The notes: generated by a model not told the origin, from the sequence alone. DNA of 64,000 nucleotides from Corynebacterium comes (GCF_009734405.1 NZ_CP046453.1:1550001-1614000); one strand, 5' to 3'; counted from the stretch's first letter, positions 45,757 to 56,026 are shown. Numbers and translations are program-made.

Positions 45757-46143
45757 ATGGACGAGAATTACGGGCGGGACATCCTCGACTATTTCGGCCC
45801 TCATGACACCGAACGCCGACTGTATGAGGTGTTCGCGGCCAAGGTCTTGGCAACGTTCCCGGACACCCGCGTGAAGGTGCACAAGACCCAGATCAGCTTC
45901 TACAACCGTCATCTGTTCGCTGCGGCCTGGCTTCCCTTCCGGCGGATGAAGGACCGGCCCCAGGAGTATCTCCTGGTGACCTTCGGCCTGGGGAGGCGGC
46001 TGGATTCACCCCGCATCGTCGAGACGGTCGAGCCATACCCCCGGCGTTGGACTCACCATGTGGTGGTGTCCACGTGCGAAGACATCGATCAGGAACTCAT
46101 GGGGTGGATCGGGGAGGCGTGGGAGTTCTCGGCACACAAGTAG
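45757..46143 (+). CDS. DUF5655-like hypothetical protein
   Basis: A 128-residue protein, MDENYGRDILDYFGPHDTERRL onward, with KVHKTQISFYNRHLFAAAW and YLLVTFGLGRRLDSPRIVETVEPYPRRWTHHVVV. This is the pattern of the DUF5655 family (a small protein that resembles the DNA-binding YdhG/DUF1801-type fold used with transport proteins). No membrane segment or catalytic motif stands out. The ATG at 45757 follows the vanABK terminator closely and has no Shine-Dalgarno. Function unknown. Confidence 0.65.
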   Translation: MDENYGRDILDYFGPHDTERRLYEVFAAKVLATFPDTRVKVHKTQISFYNRHLFAAAWLPFRRMKDRPQEYLLVTFGLGRRLDSPRIVETVEPYPRRWTHHVVVSTCEDIDQELMGWIGEAWEFSAHK

Positions 46144-46242
46144 CCCCTGGCTCCGGGATGACGCCGCCCGCCTCGACCCCCACATTCCGTGCAATAGGTC
46201 ACATCTAACCTCCTCCTATCGTTTAAATCGCGTTCGACTACT

Positions 46243-46248
46243 TATACT
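46243..46248 (+). promoter_or_regulatory. -10 element of the dsdX-dsdA-like pair
   Basis: TATACT stands about 45 bases before the GntP-family gene in an A/T-rich patch. TTTAAA (46222-46227) could serve as a weak -35 with a 15-base spacer. A strong ribosome-binding site (AAGGAGGAG) precedes the ATG. The rest of the spacer from 46144 shows no gene. Confidence 0.4.
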
Positions 46249-46292
46249 CCTTTTGATCATCCCAAAACTAACTAAAGGAGGAGAGAGACGCC

Positions 46293-47708
46293 ATGACATC
46301 TACCGCCGGACTCGTTGCAGTTCTGTTGCTCGCCATCGTGCTCATTGTCTTTCTCATCGTGAAACTGAAGTTTCACGGTTCCATCGCCCTCACCGTCGCA
46401 GCCCTGGCGGTAGCCCTGGTCACGCAGGTGCCGTTGGGTGAGGTCGTCACCGTCATCGAGGACGGCGTCGGCGGCACCCTCGGCTTCCTCGTCCTGGTCA
46501 TCGGCTTCGGCGCGGTGCTGGGCAAAATGCTCGAGACATCCGGCGGTGCCGAACGCCTGGCCACCTCCCTGCTGGATGTCTTCGGCGCCCGACGCGCGCC
46601 GGTGGCCATGTCCTTCCTGGGACTGATCGCCGGCATCCCGGTCTTCGTCGAGGTCGGCTTCGTGCTGCTCGTCCCGCTGGTGTTCGTCGTGGCCAAGGCA
46701 GCAGGGCTCTCCAGGGTCACCGTCGGCCTCCCGCTGGCGATCTCGCTGATGACGGTCCACTGCATCCTGCCTCCCCACCCCGCGGCCACCGCGATCGCCG
46801 GAACGCTGGGGGCGGACATCGGCATGGTGATCCTCATGGGGCTGATCGTCGGCATCCCGGCGGCTCTGGCCGGCGGCCCGCTCTACGGCCGCCTGGGCCG
46901 GCGCTTCTTCGCCGCCGTCGAGGACGTCGAGCCCGAGGACGCGACCGGCACCCCGGGCACCCCCACGGACAACGGTCCGACGGGATCCGGTGCCGTCGCC
47001 ACGCGCACCGCGACCCGCGTCGTCGAGAAGCAGGCCCCGAAGGTGCTGCCTGGTTTCGGCATCACACTGCTGACCATTCTGCTTCCGCTGCTGATCATGG
47101 TGGCCAAGACCATCGCGCACCTGTTCATCGACCCGGATTCAACCGCAGGGCTGGTCATCGGTTTCATCGGTAACCCGATCGTCGCCCTGCTGATCTCCGT
47201 GCTCTTCGCCTACTGGTCCCTCGGCCTGGCGCAGGGCAGCAACCTCAAGCAGATCTCCGAGATCACCGACAACTCCTTCGGCCCGATCGGCGGCGTCCTG
47301 CTCATCATCGGCGCCGGCGGCGGCTTCAACGCCGTGCTCACCGCCTCCGGTGTGGCACCCGCGCTCGCCGACGCCCTGTCCGCCCTCCCCGTCAGCCCCA
47401 TCATCCTGGCGTGGCTCATCGCCATCATCCTGCACTTCGCGGTCGGCTCCGCCACCGTCGCCATGATCTCGGCCGCGGGCATCGTCCTGCCGATGATGGC
47501 CGCCTCGGGCATCTCCCCGGAGATCATGACCCTGGCCATCGGCGCCGGAGCCATCGGCCTGACCCAGGTCACCGACTCCCTGTTCTGGATGTACCAGTCC
47601 TACATGAAGATCTCGGTCCAGCAGTCCATCAAGACGCTGACCGTCGGCACCACCATCGCTTCCCTGGTCGCCCTCGTCATGGTGCTGCTGCTCTCCCTGT
47701 TCTTCTAG
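46293..47708 (+). CDS. GntP-family permease, probable D-serine transporter
   Basis: A 471-residue polytopic protein of the gluconate permease (GntP) family. Landmarks are [62 protein letters not shown] and, near the end, [16 protein letters not shown] and [23 protein letters not shown]. Members import gluconate or, in the DsdX branch, D-serine. The gene is followed after 26 bases by a D-serine dehydratase gene, so DsdX-like function is the best guess. No gluconate kinase is nearby. No transcriptional regulator flanks the pair. Confidence 0.78.
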   Translation: MTSTAGLVAVLLLAIVLIVFLIVKLKFHGSIALTVAALAVALVTQVPLGEVVTVIEDGVGGTLGFLVLVIGFGAVLGKMLETSGGAERLATSLLDVFGARRAPVAMSFLGLIAGIPVFVEVGFVLLVPLVFVVAKAAGLSRVTVGLPLAISLMTVHCILPPHPAATAIAGTLGADIGMVILMGLIVGIPAALAGGPLYGRLGRRFFAAVEDVEPEDATGTPGTPTDNGPTGSGAVATRTATRVVEKQAPKVLPGFGITLLTILLPLLIMVAKTIAHLFIDPDSTAGLVIGFIGNPIVALLISVLFAYWSLGLAQGSNLKQISEITDNSFGPIGGVLLIIGAGGGFNAVLTASGVAPALADALSALPVSPIILAWLIAIILHFAVGSATVAMISAAGIVLPMMAASGISPEIMTLAIGAGAIGLTQVTDSLFWMYQSYMKISVQQSIKTLTVGTTIASLVALVMVLLLSLFF

Positions 47709-47734
47709 ACACCGTCCCCGAAAGGATCGCACTC

Positions 47735-49069
47735 ATGACCACGCACCAACCCGTCGACACTGCCGCCATCATCGAGAAGTTCCCGCTGATCAAGGACCTG
47801 CAGGCCCTGCAGGAACTGTCCTGGTTCAACCCGGCCGCCACCGCCACCAGCGCCACCGACGGCCTGGCCAAGGTCGGCCTGACCGACGCCGCCATCCAGG
47901 ACGCCGCCGACCGCCTCAAGCGCTTCGCCCCGTACCTCGCCGAGGTGTTCCCGGACGCCGCCAGGACCTACGGCATCCTCGAATCCCCGCTCGTCGGAGT
48001 ACCCGTCCTCCAGACCACGCTGAACCAGCCGGGACAGCTCTGGGCCAAGCTCGATTCCCACCTGCCGATCTCCGGGTCCATCAAGGCCCGCGGCGGCATC
48101 TACGAGGTACTCGCGCACGCCGAGAAGATCGCGATCGAGGCCGGCCTGATCACCATCGACAGCGACTACCGCGAGCTCGACTCCGACCAGGCCCGCGAGC
48201 TGTTCTCGCAGTACAAGGTGGCCGTCGGCTCCACCGGCAACCTGGGCCTGTCCATCGGCATCATGAGTGCCACCCTCGGCTTCCAGGCCAGCGTCCACAT
48301 GTCCGCCGATGCCCGCCAGTGGAAGAAGGACAAGCTGCGCGAGCACGGCGTCAACGTCGTGGAGTACGACTCCGACTACTCCGTCGCCGTGGCCGAGGGC
48401 CGCGCCGAGGCGGAGGGCGACCCCACGACCCACTTCGTCGACGACGAGAACTCCGTCACCCTCTTCCTCGGCTACGCCGTCGCCGGTGCCCGTTTCGCCG
48501 GACAACTCGCCACCTACGACATCCGCCCCACCCGCGAGCGCCCCATGTTCGTCTACCTGCCCTGCGGCGTGGGCGGCGGCCCAGGTGGCGTGGCCTTCGG
48601 CCTCAAGGCGGCGCTCGGCGACGCCGTGCGTTGCATCTTCGCCGAACCCACCCACTCACCCGCCATGCTCCTCGGCGTGCACACCGGCCTGCATGACCGG
48701 GTCAGCGTGCAGGACTTCGGCATCGACAACCTCACCGCCGCCGACGGCCTCGCCGTGGGTCGCCCCTCCGGGTTCGTGGGCTCGCGGATGGCGCTGCTTC
48801 TCGACGGCTTCTTCACCATCGACGACGACAACCTCTACCGCCTGATCAGCCTGCTCGACGAGACGGAAGGCCTACGCATCGAGCCTTCCGCCGCCGCCGG
48901 CCTGGTAGGGCCCGCGCGCGTGGCGCAGGACGCGGAGTACCTGAAGTCCCTGGGCCTGGATGCGGACTCGATCGCCGAGTGCACCCACGTCGCCTGGGTC
49001 ACCGGCGGCTCCATGGTGCCGGAAGCCGAGATGGCCTCCTACCTGGAGAAGGGCCGGTCGCTGCGGTAG
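47735..49069 (+). CDS. dsdA: D-serine ammonia-lyase (D-serine dehydratase)
   Basis: A 444-residue fold-type II PLP enzyme converting D-serine to pyruvate and ammonia. The Schiff-base lysine is in [14 protein letters not shown] (about residue 115), followed by [16 protein letters not shown] (phosphate-cradle region), [15 protein letters not shown], and the glycine-rich [16 protein letters not shown], all diagnostic of the DsdA subfamily. The start at 47735 is preceded by GAAAGG. Together with the permease it allows use or detoxification of D-serine. Confidence in the family is high; L-serine or D-threonine side activity is possible. Confidence 0.92.
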   Translation: MTTHQPVDTAAIIEKFPLIKDLQALQELSWFNPAATATSATDGLAKVGLTDAAIQDAADRLKRFAPYLAEVFPDAARTYGILESPLVGVPVLQTTLNQPGQLWAKLDSHLPISGSIKARGGIYEVLAHAEKIAIEAGLITIDSDYRELDSDQARELFSQYKVAVGSTGNLGLSIGIMSATLGFQASVHMSADARQWKKDKLREHGVNVVEYDSDYSVAVAEGRAEAEGDPTTHFVDDENSVTLFLGYAVAGARFAGQLATYDIRPTRERPMFVYLPCGVGGGPGGVAFGLKAALGDAVRCIFAEPTHSPAMLLGVHTGLHDRVSVQDFGIDNLTAADGLAVGRPSGFVGSRMALLLDGFFTIDDDNLYRLISLLDETEGLRIEPSAAAGLVGPARVAQDAEYLKSLGLDADSIAECTHVAWVTGGSMVPEAEMASYLEKGRSLR

Positions 49070-49114
49070 GCGATCTCTCCCCCTTCCCGGTCCTCCGCGT
49101 GACAGAATTTCCTC

Positions 49115-50494
49115 ATGGAACAGATTCCTGCGGGAGGTCGTGGCGGCGAGGCCTTGAAGGGTCAGCGGCTGTCGGACGTCAACGGACGCTGGGGTTCAGA
49201 CAGCGTTCAGGACGCCACTCTGAGTGTGGTGGGCGGACTTGTGGGCGGGGTGCTGGCGGCTGCATTTGTCGTCGCCTTCACCACGCTGATCAAGGAGAAT
49301 CTCGCCTGGGTGCTGAGCCAGGACAACTGGATCATGTTGCTGGCCCCGTTCATCGGCATCGCCGTGGCGGTGCTCCTGCTCAACCTGGTCGCACGAGGTC
49401 AGGCGTTGCAGCAGGTGGATGGTTCGAAGACGCCACCCCGAAAATTCTCCTCCTGGCTGCAGTTTCCGGCCAACGCCGTGCGGGCTGACCTGACCTCAGA
49501 TGTGGTCGACAACGCCGGAAGCGAGGAGAAGTTCCCCTGGCGTTTCGCCCCGATCCGCGCGGCGGCGATCTTCGCCACCGTCGGCATGGGCGCGCCGATG
49601 GGCACGGAGTCTCCCGCGGCGCACCTCGGCGTGGCAGCAGGCTCGGCGCTCGGTTCCCTCGGTCAAAGGTGGCGGAGTCTGGCGCGCAGTGCGGGTGTGG
49701 GCGGGGGCGCAGCCGGAGTGGCCGCCCTGATGGGTCTGCCCCTGGTGGGGCTCGCGTTCATGCTGGAACTCGGCCGACGCAACCACGCTCCGCTCAACCT
49801 GTCCAGGGTTCTGGCGGCAGCCAGCGGAGCGTTCATCGGCTGGGGTGTCAACGTGGGGCTGGATCTGGACCTGATCCGCCTGATCGTGCCGAACATTCCC
49901 CCCGGTGACCTGCTCCGTGCTCTTGCAACCGCAGCTTTGGTCGGGGCCCTTTCCGGCGTGTTGGGTTCGGTGACCGGATCCGCGATCTACCAGGCACGGG
50001 GCTGGTCTGCCAGCCCGACGGTGAAGTTCGCCACGGGCGGGGCTCTACTTCTGATCTGCCTGCTGGCGATCAGTTCGCTGGCCACGCCGGCGGCTGCGAT
50101 CGGCCCTGGCGCAGGGGCGGTGACGTGGGCGGAATCATCCTCGGCCACCTTCTGGGTACTGCTGGCCGTCGTCGTATTGCGTGCCCTGGCCACCACGGCC
50201 GCGGTGATGGCGGGAGGCTGTGGCGGTTTGTTCGTCCCGCTGCTGGCAATCGGGGACCTGTCCGGTCGGGCACTCGCCCCCATACTGGGAGTGTCGGGTG
50301 AGCTGGCGGCAGCAGCCGGTGCCGCGGGCAGTATCGCCGGTGGCTACCGTCTTCCTCTCACCGCGATCGCCATGGTGCTCACGGTCGGCGGGCCGATATC
50401 CGCACGGCTGACCTGTGTGGCCGCGGTGGCCTTCGCCACTGCCGCGGGCATCGCCGTCTCCTATCTGCTGGACCGGTACGTCCTGCACCGGTAG
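49115..50494 (+). CDS. divergent ClC-type chloride channel/antiporter family protein
   Basis: A 459-residue polytopic protein. Two ClC signatures are recognisable in altered form: GTESPAAHLG at about residue 166 (family GxEGP...H, with the gating Glu) and GGCGGLFVPLLAIG around residue 367 (family GxFxP). The usual first motif GSGIP is not seen; the corresponding part reads RKFSSWLQFPANAV. The protein probably exchanges or conducts chloride or another anion, but the loss of one selectivity loop makes the ion uncertain. CAGAAT lies 6 bases before the ATG, with no ribosome-binding site. It converges with sucD. Confidence 0.75.
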   Translation: MEQIPAGGRGGEALKGQRLSDVNGRWGSDSVQDATLSVVGGLVGGVLAAAFVVAFTTLIKENLAWVLSQDNWIMLLAPFIGIAVAVLLLNLVARGQALQQVDGSKTPPRKFSSWLQFPANAVRADLTSDVVDNAGSEEKFPWRFAPIRAAAIFATVGMGAPMGTESPAAHLGVAAGSALGSLGQRWRSLARSAGVGGGAAGVAALMGLPLVGLAFMLELGRRNHAPLNLSRVLAAASGAFIGWGVNVGLDLDLIRLIVPNIPPGDLLRALATAALVGALSGVLGSVTGSAIYQARGWSASPTVKFATGGALLLICLLAISSLATPAAAIGPGAGAVTWAESSSATFWVLLAVVVLRALATTAAVMAGGCGGLFVPLLAIGDLSGRALAPILGVSGELAAAAGAAGSIAGGYRLPLTAIAMVLTVGGPISARLTCVAAVAFATAAGIAVSYLLDRYVLHR

Positions 50495-50511
50495 ACCCGG
50501 AAGCTTCCCCG

Positions 50512-51396
50512 CTACAACCCGGCCACGATCTCCCGCATGATGTTCGCCGTCTCCGTCGGGGTGGTGCCCACACGCACGCCGGCGGCCTCGAGGGCCTCCT
50601 TCTTGGCCTGGGCGGTGCCGACCGAGCCGGTGACGATGGCACCCGCGTGGCCCATGGTCTTGCCCTCGGGTGCGGTGAAGCCGGCGACGTAGCCGACGAC
50701 GGGCTTGGTCACGTTGGCCCTGATGAACTCGGCGGCGCGCTCCTCGGCGTCGCCCCCGATCTCACCGATCATGACGATCGCCCTGGTGTCGGGGTCGGCC
50801 TCGAAGGCTGTCAGGGCGTCGATGAACGCGGTGCCGATGATGGGGTCGCCGCCGATGCCGATGGCGGTGGAGATGCCGACGTCGGAAAGCTCATACATCA
50901 TCTGGTAGGTCAGCGTGCCGGATTTCGAGATCAGCCCGACCGGGCCGGTGCCGGTGATGTTGGCGGGGATGATGCCCGCCAGCGAGACTCCCGGGGTGAT
51001 GATGCCGGGGCAGTTCGGACCGATGATCCGTGTCGCGCCGACCTTCCTGGCCTGCGCGAGGGCCTCGGCGGAGTCCCGGACCGGGGTGCCCTCCGTGATG
51101 ACCACGGCCAGCGGGATCTGCGCGTCAATGGCCTCGACGATGGCGTCCTTCACGAAGGGCGCGGGGACGAAGATCACCGACACGTTCGCACCGGTTTCCG
51201 CCATGGCCTCGGCCACGGTACCGAAGACGGGCAGCTCGGTGTCATGCAGGGTGATCGTCTGCCCGGCCTTGCGTGGGTTCGTGCCGCCGACCACCTTCGA
51301 CCCCGCGGCGAGCATGCGGGTGGTGTGCTCACGGCCCTCGTTGCCCGTGATGCCCTGAACGATGATCCTGGAGTTCTCGTCGAGAAAAATCGACAT
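50512..51396 (-). CDS. sucD: succinyl-CoA synthetase alpha subunit
   Basis: A 294-residue subunit that binds CoA and carries the phosphohistidine of the TCA-cycle enzyme interconverting succinyl-CoA and succinate with ATP or GTP formation. The CoA-binding N-terminus [17 protein letters not shown], the [11 protein letters not shown] loop (residue 125 region) and the active-site histidine in [15 protein letters not shown] are all present. It is downstream of sucC by 20 bases in the same operon. Confidence 0.95.
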   Translation of the reverse strand: MSIFLDENSRIIVQGITGNEGREHTTRMLAAGSKVVGGTNPRKAGQTITLHDTELPVFGTVAEAMAETGANVSVIFVPAPFVKDAIVEAIDAQIPLAVVITEGTPVRDSAEALAQARKVGATRIIGPNCPGIITPGVSLAGIIPANITGTGPVGLISKSGTLTYQMMYELSDVGISTAIGIGGDPIIGTAFIDALTAFEADPDTRAIVMIGEIGGDAEERAAEFIRANVTKPVVGYVAGFTAPEGKTMGHAGAIVTGSVGTAQAKKEALEAAGVRVGTTPTETANIMREIVAGL

Positions 51397-51416
51397 TGTC
51401 TCGTCCTGCGCTTTCT

Positions 51417-52589
51417 CTACTCGACGGCCGCGGCCAGTTCGGCGGCCTTATCGGCGGCCTCGTCCATGTTCCACACGCCCGTCACGAGCGGGTGGTTGTA
51501 CTCGGCGAGGATGCGGCGACCCTCGTCGACGTTGTTGCCGTCGAGACGCACGACCAGTGGCTTGGTGGCGGCGTCGCCCAGCTCCTCGAGCGCCCCGACG
51601 ATGCCCCGGGCGACGTCGTCACAGGCGGTGATCCCCCCGAAGACATTGACCAGGACGCTTCTGACCTGCTCGTCCGCGAGCACGATCTCGAGGCTGGCTG
51701 TCATGGTCTCCGCCGAGGCACCGCCGCCGATATCAAGGAAGTTCGCGGGCTTCTGGCCGCCGTGTCGTTCGCCGGCGGCCGCGACCACGTCGAGCGTCGA
51801 CATGACCAGGCCCGCACCGTTGCCGATGATCCCGACCGAGCCTTCGAGGGTGACGTACTTGAGGTTCTTCTCCCTGGCCTTCCGCTCGAGCGGGTCGAGG
51901 TGGCCTGCGGCCTGGGACAGCGCCGCGCGGTTCTCGTGCCGGAAGGCGGCGTTGTCGTCAAGGGTGATCTTGGCGTCGAGCGCGATGATCTCGCCCTGCG
52001 TGGTGAGCACCAGCGGGTTGACCTCCACGAGCGTGGCGTCCTCGTCGCGGTAGACCTCGTAGAGTTTCTGCAGGACCGGAACGACCTTCTCCCCCACCTC
52101 CCCGGGGAAGTTCGCCGCCGCCACGATCTCGCGAGCCTTGGCTTCGTCGATGCCCGTGACAGGGTCGATCTCGACGCGGGCGAGCGCCTCGGGCTTCTCC
52201 TTCGCCAGCCCTTCGATGTCCATCCCTCCCTCGACCGAGGCCATCGCCAGGTAGGAGCGGTTCGCGCGGTCGAGCAGCACCGAGAAGTAGTACTCCTGCG
52301 CGATGTCGGCACCCTGGGAGATCATGACCTTCTCCACCGTGTGGCCCCTGATATTCATGCCGAGGATCTCGCGCGCGGCGTCGAAGGCCTCGTCCGGTGT
52401 GGTGACCACCCTGATGCCGCCTGCTTTGCCGCGGCCGCCGATCTTCACCTGGGCCTTGACCACGGTCACCCCGCCGATCCGGGCGGCGGCCTCGCGGGCC
52501 TCCTCAGGTGTGGAGGCCACCATGGCCGCCAGGACCGGGACCTGGTGGGCGGCGAAGAGCTCACGCGCCTGGTACTCAAAGAGATCCAC
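51417..52589 (-). CDS. sucC: succinyl-CoA synthetase beta subunit
   Basis: A 390-residue subunit with an N-terminal ATP-grasp domain ([48 protein letters not shown]) and a C-terminal CoA-ligase domain ([43 protein letters not shown]). The GTG at 52589 gives the conserved MDLFEYQA start; an upstream ATG at 52601 would add four residues. A TAGAAT hexamer read on the minus strand (52646-52651) may be the operon's -10 element. Confidence 0.95.
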   Translation of the reverse strand: MDLFEYQARELFAAHQVPVLAAMVASTPEEAREAAARIGGVTVVKAQVKIGGRGKAGGIRVVTTPDEAFDAAREILGMNIRGHTVEKVMISQGADIAQEYYFSVLLDRANRSYLAMASVEGGMDIEGLAKEKPEALARVEIDPVTGIDEAKAREIVAAANFPGEVGEKVVPVLQKLYEVYRDEDATLVEVNPLVLTTQGEIIALDAKITLDDNAAFRHENRAALSQAAGHLDPLERKAREKNLKYVTLEGSVGIIGNGAGLVMSTLDVVAAAGERHGGQKPANFLDIGGGASAETMTASLEIVLADEQVRSVLVNVFGGITACDDVARGIVGALEELGDAATKPLVVRLDGNNVDEGRRILAEYNHPLVTGVWNMDEAADKAAELAAAVE

Positions 52590-52657
52590 GTTGCATCCCA
52601 TCCCCGACCTGATCGGCCGTGTTCGGTTATTCGGGCATGTAGTGAATTCTATCCCTT

Positions 52658-52698
52658 AAAAAAGCAGAGCGCCGCCACCCATGAAGGGTGACGGCGCT
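52658..52698 (-). terminator. ahpCD terminator
   Basis: AGCGCCGCCACCC (52668-52680) pairs with GGGTGACGGCGCT (52686-52698) with one mismatch. Read on the minus strand the stem is followed by CTGC and six T (52658-52663). It ends the ahpC-ahpD transcript before sucC. Confidence 0.8.
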
Positions 52699-52737
52699 GT
52701 GCGTCGCTGGGATCAGCGGACGTCGATAAGCAAAAGC

Positions 52738-53262
52738 TTAGCGGGCGGCCTCGATCTGCACGGACTGGGCCACTGCCTGGACGACCGCGGCGACCTTGAC
52801 GGCTTCCCAGACCTGTTCCTTGGTCAGACCCTCCTCGCGGACGGTCTTGTCGTGGGCGACGACACAGTTCTCGCAGCCGTTGATGGTGGAGACGGCCAGG
52901 GACCACAGCTCGAAATCAGCCTTCTCAACGCCGGGCTTGGAGATGATGTTCATCCGCAGGCCGAACTTGACGTTGGTGTAGTCCTCACCGAGGAAGTGCT
53001 TCGCACGGTAGGCCACGTTGTTCATGGCCATGACGGTAGCGGAGCCGAGGGCCGCTTCGAAGGCCTCGTCGGAGAGGTGCTCCTTGGCCTCCTCGGAGAT
53101 CTCGGCGAACACGGTGTCGTTCTTGGTGGCGGCGGCGGAGGCGAGAAGGGTGCCCCACAGCTGCTGCTCGTTGAGCTCGGTCGACCGGGTGAGGGAACCC
53201 AGGTTGAGCTTCTGGTCCTTCGCGTACTCCGGGAGGGAGCTCTTCAGGTTATCGATGGACAT
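52738..53262 (-). CDS. ahpD: alkyl hydroperoxide reductase AhpD
   Basis: A 174-residue all-helical carboxymuconolactone-decarboxylase-like protein. The redox motif [14 protein letters not shown] (Cys-x2-Cys-x3-His) near residue 130 is intact. In actinobacteria AhpD transfers reducing equivalents from lipoylated dihydrolipoamide succinyltransferase to AhpC, replacing AhpF. It lies 3 bases after ahpC. The neighbouring sucCD operon belongs to the same metabolic region, but a functional link is only suggestive. Confidence 0.94.
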   Translation of the reverse strand: MSIDNLKSSLPEYAKDQKLNLGSLTRSTELNEQQLWGTLLASAAATKNDTVFAEISEEAKEHLSDEAFEAALGSATVMAMNNVAYRAKHFLGEDYTNVKFGLRMNIISKPGVEKADFELWSLAVSTINGCENCVVAHDKTVREEGLTKEQVWEAVKVAAVVQAVAQSVQIEAAR

Positions 53263-53265
53263 GCT

Positions 53266-53862
53266 TTACTTCAGGCCCTCCTGGACGACGGCCATCTTGT
53301 CGATGTTCTTGGTCGGGTCGTTGGCCTGCCAGTTGCAGGCGCAGACCTCCTCCGACTGCAGGGCGTCGAGGACACGCAGGACCTCGTCGACGTTACGGCC
53401 GACGGCGTCCGGGGTGACGGAGACGAACTGGATGATGCCGTCCGGGTCGATGATGAAGGTCGCGCGGTCAGCGACACCGTTGGCGTTCTCGACGCCGAGC
53501 TCACGGATGAGCTCGTGCTTGATGTCGGAGAACATCGGGAACGGGACGTCCTTCAGCTCCGGGTGGGTTGCACGCCAGTTGAAGTGGGCGAACTCATTGT
53601 CGATGGAGCCGCCGAGGATCTGGGTGTCGCGGTCCTGGAACTCCTCGTCGAGCTTGCCGAAGGCGGCGATCTCGGTCGGGCAGACGAAGGTGAAGTCCTT
53701 CGGGTAGAAGAAGACGACCTTCCACTTGCCCGCGTAGGTGTCCAGGGAAACGGTCTCGAAGTAGTCCTCCGGCTGCTGGGCGTTGACGCCGTGCAGGTCG
53801 CCACCCTTGAGGGCGGTCAGCTCGAACTCGGGGAACTTCTCTCCAACGGTCATGATTGCCAT
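53266..53862 (-). CDS. ahpC: alkyl hydroperoxide reductase subunit C (2-Cys peroxiredoxin)
   Basis: A 198-residue peroxiredoxin reducing hydrogen peroxide, alkyl peroxides and peroxynitrite. The peroxidatic cysteine is in FTFVCPTEIAAF (about residue 60) and the resolving cysteines are in EEVCACNWQAND near residue 173. GAGGAGA precedes the ATG and a good promoter lies upstream. Divergent from oxyR, operonic with ahpD, and so expected to be peroxide-induced. Confidence 0.96.
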   Translation of the reverse strand: MAIMTVGEKFPEFELTALKGGDLHGVNAQQPEDYFETVSLDTYAGKWKVVFFYPKDFTFVCPTEIAAFGKLDEEFQDRDTQILGGSIDNEFAHFNWRATHPELKDVPFPMFSDIKHELIRELGVENANGVADRATFIIDPDGIIQFVSVTPDAVGRNVDEVLRVLDALQSEEVCACNWQANDPTKNIDKMAVVQEGLK

Positions 53863-53943
53863 GCGAATGTCTCCTCAGAAAAAGATGGTGTGACGGCCGT
53901 CACGGAATGGTCCGACTAATCGAACTCTCCGAAGCCATGGACC

Positions 53944-53972
53944 ATTATGCACGGCAATTTCGGTGCCGTCAA
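53944..53972 (-). promoter_or_regulatory. ahpC promoter
   Basis: On the minus strand TTGACG (53967-53972) and CATAAT (53944-53949) are exactly 17 bases apart, close to the sigma-A consensus. The -10 is about 80 bases before the ahpC start. The region between this promoter and oxyR (53973-54008) is the likely OxyR site. Confidence 0.65.
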
Positions 53973-54008
53973 TAAATAATCTTGAGCAGTTGTTGTAGAG
54001 TCATAGGT

Positions 54009-54956
54009 ATGAACAATAAGGAGTACCGCCCCACCCTTTCCCAGCTGCGGACCTTCGTCACCATCGCCGAAAACAAGCATTTCGGCACCGCCGCGACAAA
54101 GTTGGGTATCTCGCAGCCGTCCCTCTCCCAGGCACTCGTCGCCCTGGAACAGGGACTGGCGATCCAGCTCATCGAACGCTCGACCCGTCGGGTCATCGTC
54201 ACCCCCGCCGGTGAAGAACTGCTCCCCTACGCCAAGGCCACGCTCGACGCCGCCGACGCCTTCCTCGCCCACTCGCGCGGCACGCACGGCACTCTCATCG
54301 GCCCGCTGACCATCGGCATCATCCCCACCATCGCCCCCTACATCCTCCCGGCGCTGCTCACCTCCATCAATGAGCAGTACCCCCAGCTCGAGCCCCACAT
54401 CGTCGAGGACCAGACCCGCCACCTCCTGCAGATGCTCCGCGACGGCCAGATCGACCTCGCCGTCATGGCACTGCCCTCCGAGGCCACCGGCGTCACCGAG
54501 GTGCGCCTCTACTCCGAGGACTTCGCGGTCGTCGTCCCCGAGAACCACCGTCTCGCCGGCCGCACGGACCTCGGCCTCGCAGACCTCGACCAGCTGGATC
54601 TCCTGCTTCTCGACGACGGCCACTGCCTCCACGACCAGATCATCGACCTGTGCCGGAAGGCCGACCTCAACCCCACGGAGGCCACCAACTCCGTGACCCG
54701 GGCGTCCTCGCTGACCACCATCATGCAACTGGTCGTCGGCGGCCTGGGTTCCACCCTCGTCCCCGTCTCCGCCGTGGGCACAGAATGCCGGCGCCCCGGA
54801 CTGGCCATGGCCACCTTCCGGGACGACGTCACCGCCCAGCGCGACATCGGCCTCGTCTACCGCAGCTCCAGCTCACGCGCCGAGGAGTTCAGTATCCTCG
54901 GCCGGCTGACCACCGGCGCCTTCCGCAGCGCCGTCGGCGAGTCCGTCCCGGCGTAG
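54009..54956 (+). CDS. oxyR: LysR-family hydrogen-peroxide regulator OxyR
   Basis: A 315-residue LysR-type regulator. The N-terminal helix-turn-helix (HFGTAATKLGISQPSLSQALVALEQGL) is followed by a periplasmic-binding-like effector domain. The redox cysteines typical of OxyR are present nine residues apart in DDGHCLHDQIIDLCRKADL (about residue 206). It should sense peroxide and control the divergent ahpCD operon and probably katA/dps elsewhere. The ATG at 54009 lacks a Shine-Dalgarno, but TAGAGT (53996-54001) is 7 bases upstream, so the mRNA may be leaderless. Confidence 0.93.
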   Translation: MNNKEYRPTLSQLRTFVTIAENKHFGTAATKLGISQPSLSQALVALEQGLAIQLIERSTRRVIVTPAGEELLPYAKATLDAADAFLAHSRGTHGTLIGPLTIGIIPTIAPYILPALLTSINEQYPQLEPHIVEDQTRHLLQMLRDGQIDLAVMALPSEATGVTEVRLYSEDFAVVVPENHRLAGRTDLGLADLDQLDLLLLDDGHCLHDQIIDLCRKADLNPTEATNSVTRASSLTTIMQLVVGGLGSTLVPVSAVGTECRRPGLAMATFRDDVTAQRDIGLVYRSSSSRAEEFSILGRLTTGAFRSAVGESVPA

Positions 54957-54981
54957 CGGGGCCGCCGCCGTCGGCGGGCGG

Positions 54982-55941
54982 CTAGCGCACCGGCTCCGGC
55001 AGCGGACCTGCGGCGGCCTGGCGGTAGATCATCGCCTGTGCGAGCAGCAGAACCGGTCCGAGGACGACCATGGCCAGCCCCAGGGTGATGATCGCCGAGA
55101 TACCCACGATGACGCCCGCGACCAGGTTGAAGGCGAGCAGCCGGCCGTAGTTGCGCAGACCGTGGCGGAACCCCTCGACGATCCCGCCACGGAAAGTGGC
55201 ACGACGGTCGATGACGAACCACACCATGAACATCGTCAGCGGCGAGACCAGGACGGCCACCACCAGCACCACGGCGAGAGCGGCGAACAGGGTGCCCAGC
55301 ACCGCCAGCATCTCTTCGTCTGAGGCCATCTGGGTGTCCGCGATCGGGTTGCCGGCCAGGAAGAGCGGGATGGCCAGGGCAGCGAAGAGCAGGCTGGAGA
55401 GGACCTGCAGGAGAATGGTCAGTGCGAACGCGGGTCCGAAGTTGACGTCGTGGGTGAAGTCTCCGGGCCCGATCTTCTTCTTGTCCACCTGCCTGAGCGC
55501 GCCGTGGTAGACGAAGACCATCAGAGCCGCCGTCAACAGGCCCATGGCGAACTGCGCGATCTGGTAGCCGAATCCGTTCTGGAGACCGACGTCGCCGTTG
55601 AGGCCCCCGAAGGCCATGTCCACGATGGCGGACACAGCCATCACCACGACGCCCAGCGCCAGGGCCCCCAGAATCCACAACTTCCAGTTGCGGAACACCA
55701 CGGAGAAGGCCCAGCTCACCGCCTCCATCGGCTGAACCACGCCGGTTCCCTGCGACTGTCCGTAGGCGGGCTGCCCGCCGATGCCGTAACCGGCGTAGCC
55801 GCCGTAGCCGGCGCCGTAACCCGGGGTGTCCTCCGGGTGCGGAGTCGAGGGGTAGGACGGGTACTGCGGCAGACCGAAGTTCTCCGGGTGCTCCTGCCTT
55901 CCTTGCGGCCGGTCTTCGGAGGGGTCATTGGGGGTGGACAT
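54982..55941 (-). CDS. polytopic membrane protein with Pro/Tyr/Gly-rich N-terminus
   Basis: A 319-residue protein. The first 68 residues are disordered and rich in Pro, Gly, Tyr (PGYGAGYGGYAGYGIGG). About six membrane helices follow, with a conserved-looking loop KKIGPGDFTHDVNFGPAF and FRGGIVEGFRHGLRNYGRL, as in the corynebacterial relatives of DUF975-type integral membrane proteins. Function unknown; the N-terminal composition resembles other actinobacterial membrane proteins with cytosolic Gly/Tyr tails. The start is at 55941, where the coding character begins; the frame stays open further upstream into antisense of hrpA. Confidence 0.65.
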   Translation of the reverse strand: MSTPNDPSEDRPQGRQEHPENFGLPQYPSYPSTPHPEDTPGYGAGYGGYAGYGIGGQPAYGQSQGTGVVQPMEAVSWAFSVVFRNWKLWILGALALGVVVMAVSAIVDMAFGGLNGDVGLQNGFGYQIAQFAMGLLTAALMVFVYHGALRQVDKKKIGPGDFTHDVNFGPAFALTILLQVLSSLLFAALAIPLFLAGNPIADTQMASDEEMLAVLGTLFAALAVVLVVAVLVSPLTMFMVWFVIDRRATFRGGIVEGFRHGLRNYGRLLAFNLVAGVIVGISAIITLGLAMVVLGPVLLLAQAMIYRQAAAGPLPEPVR

Positions 55942-56026
55942 GTGTCTGCCTTCCTGAGCACTTGCGGTCTGGTACGCGACCAACGATAGGCCACCGGTGA
56001 TGAGCCGGTAGGATTCAACGTCAGCC

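Noticed and set aside
46208..46284. Anti-Shine-Dalgarno CTCCTCC pairing with the dsdX ribosome-binding site
   Set aside because: The likely -10 box (46243) lies between the two segments, so the upstream part would not be in the transcript.
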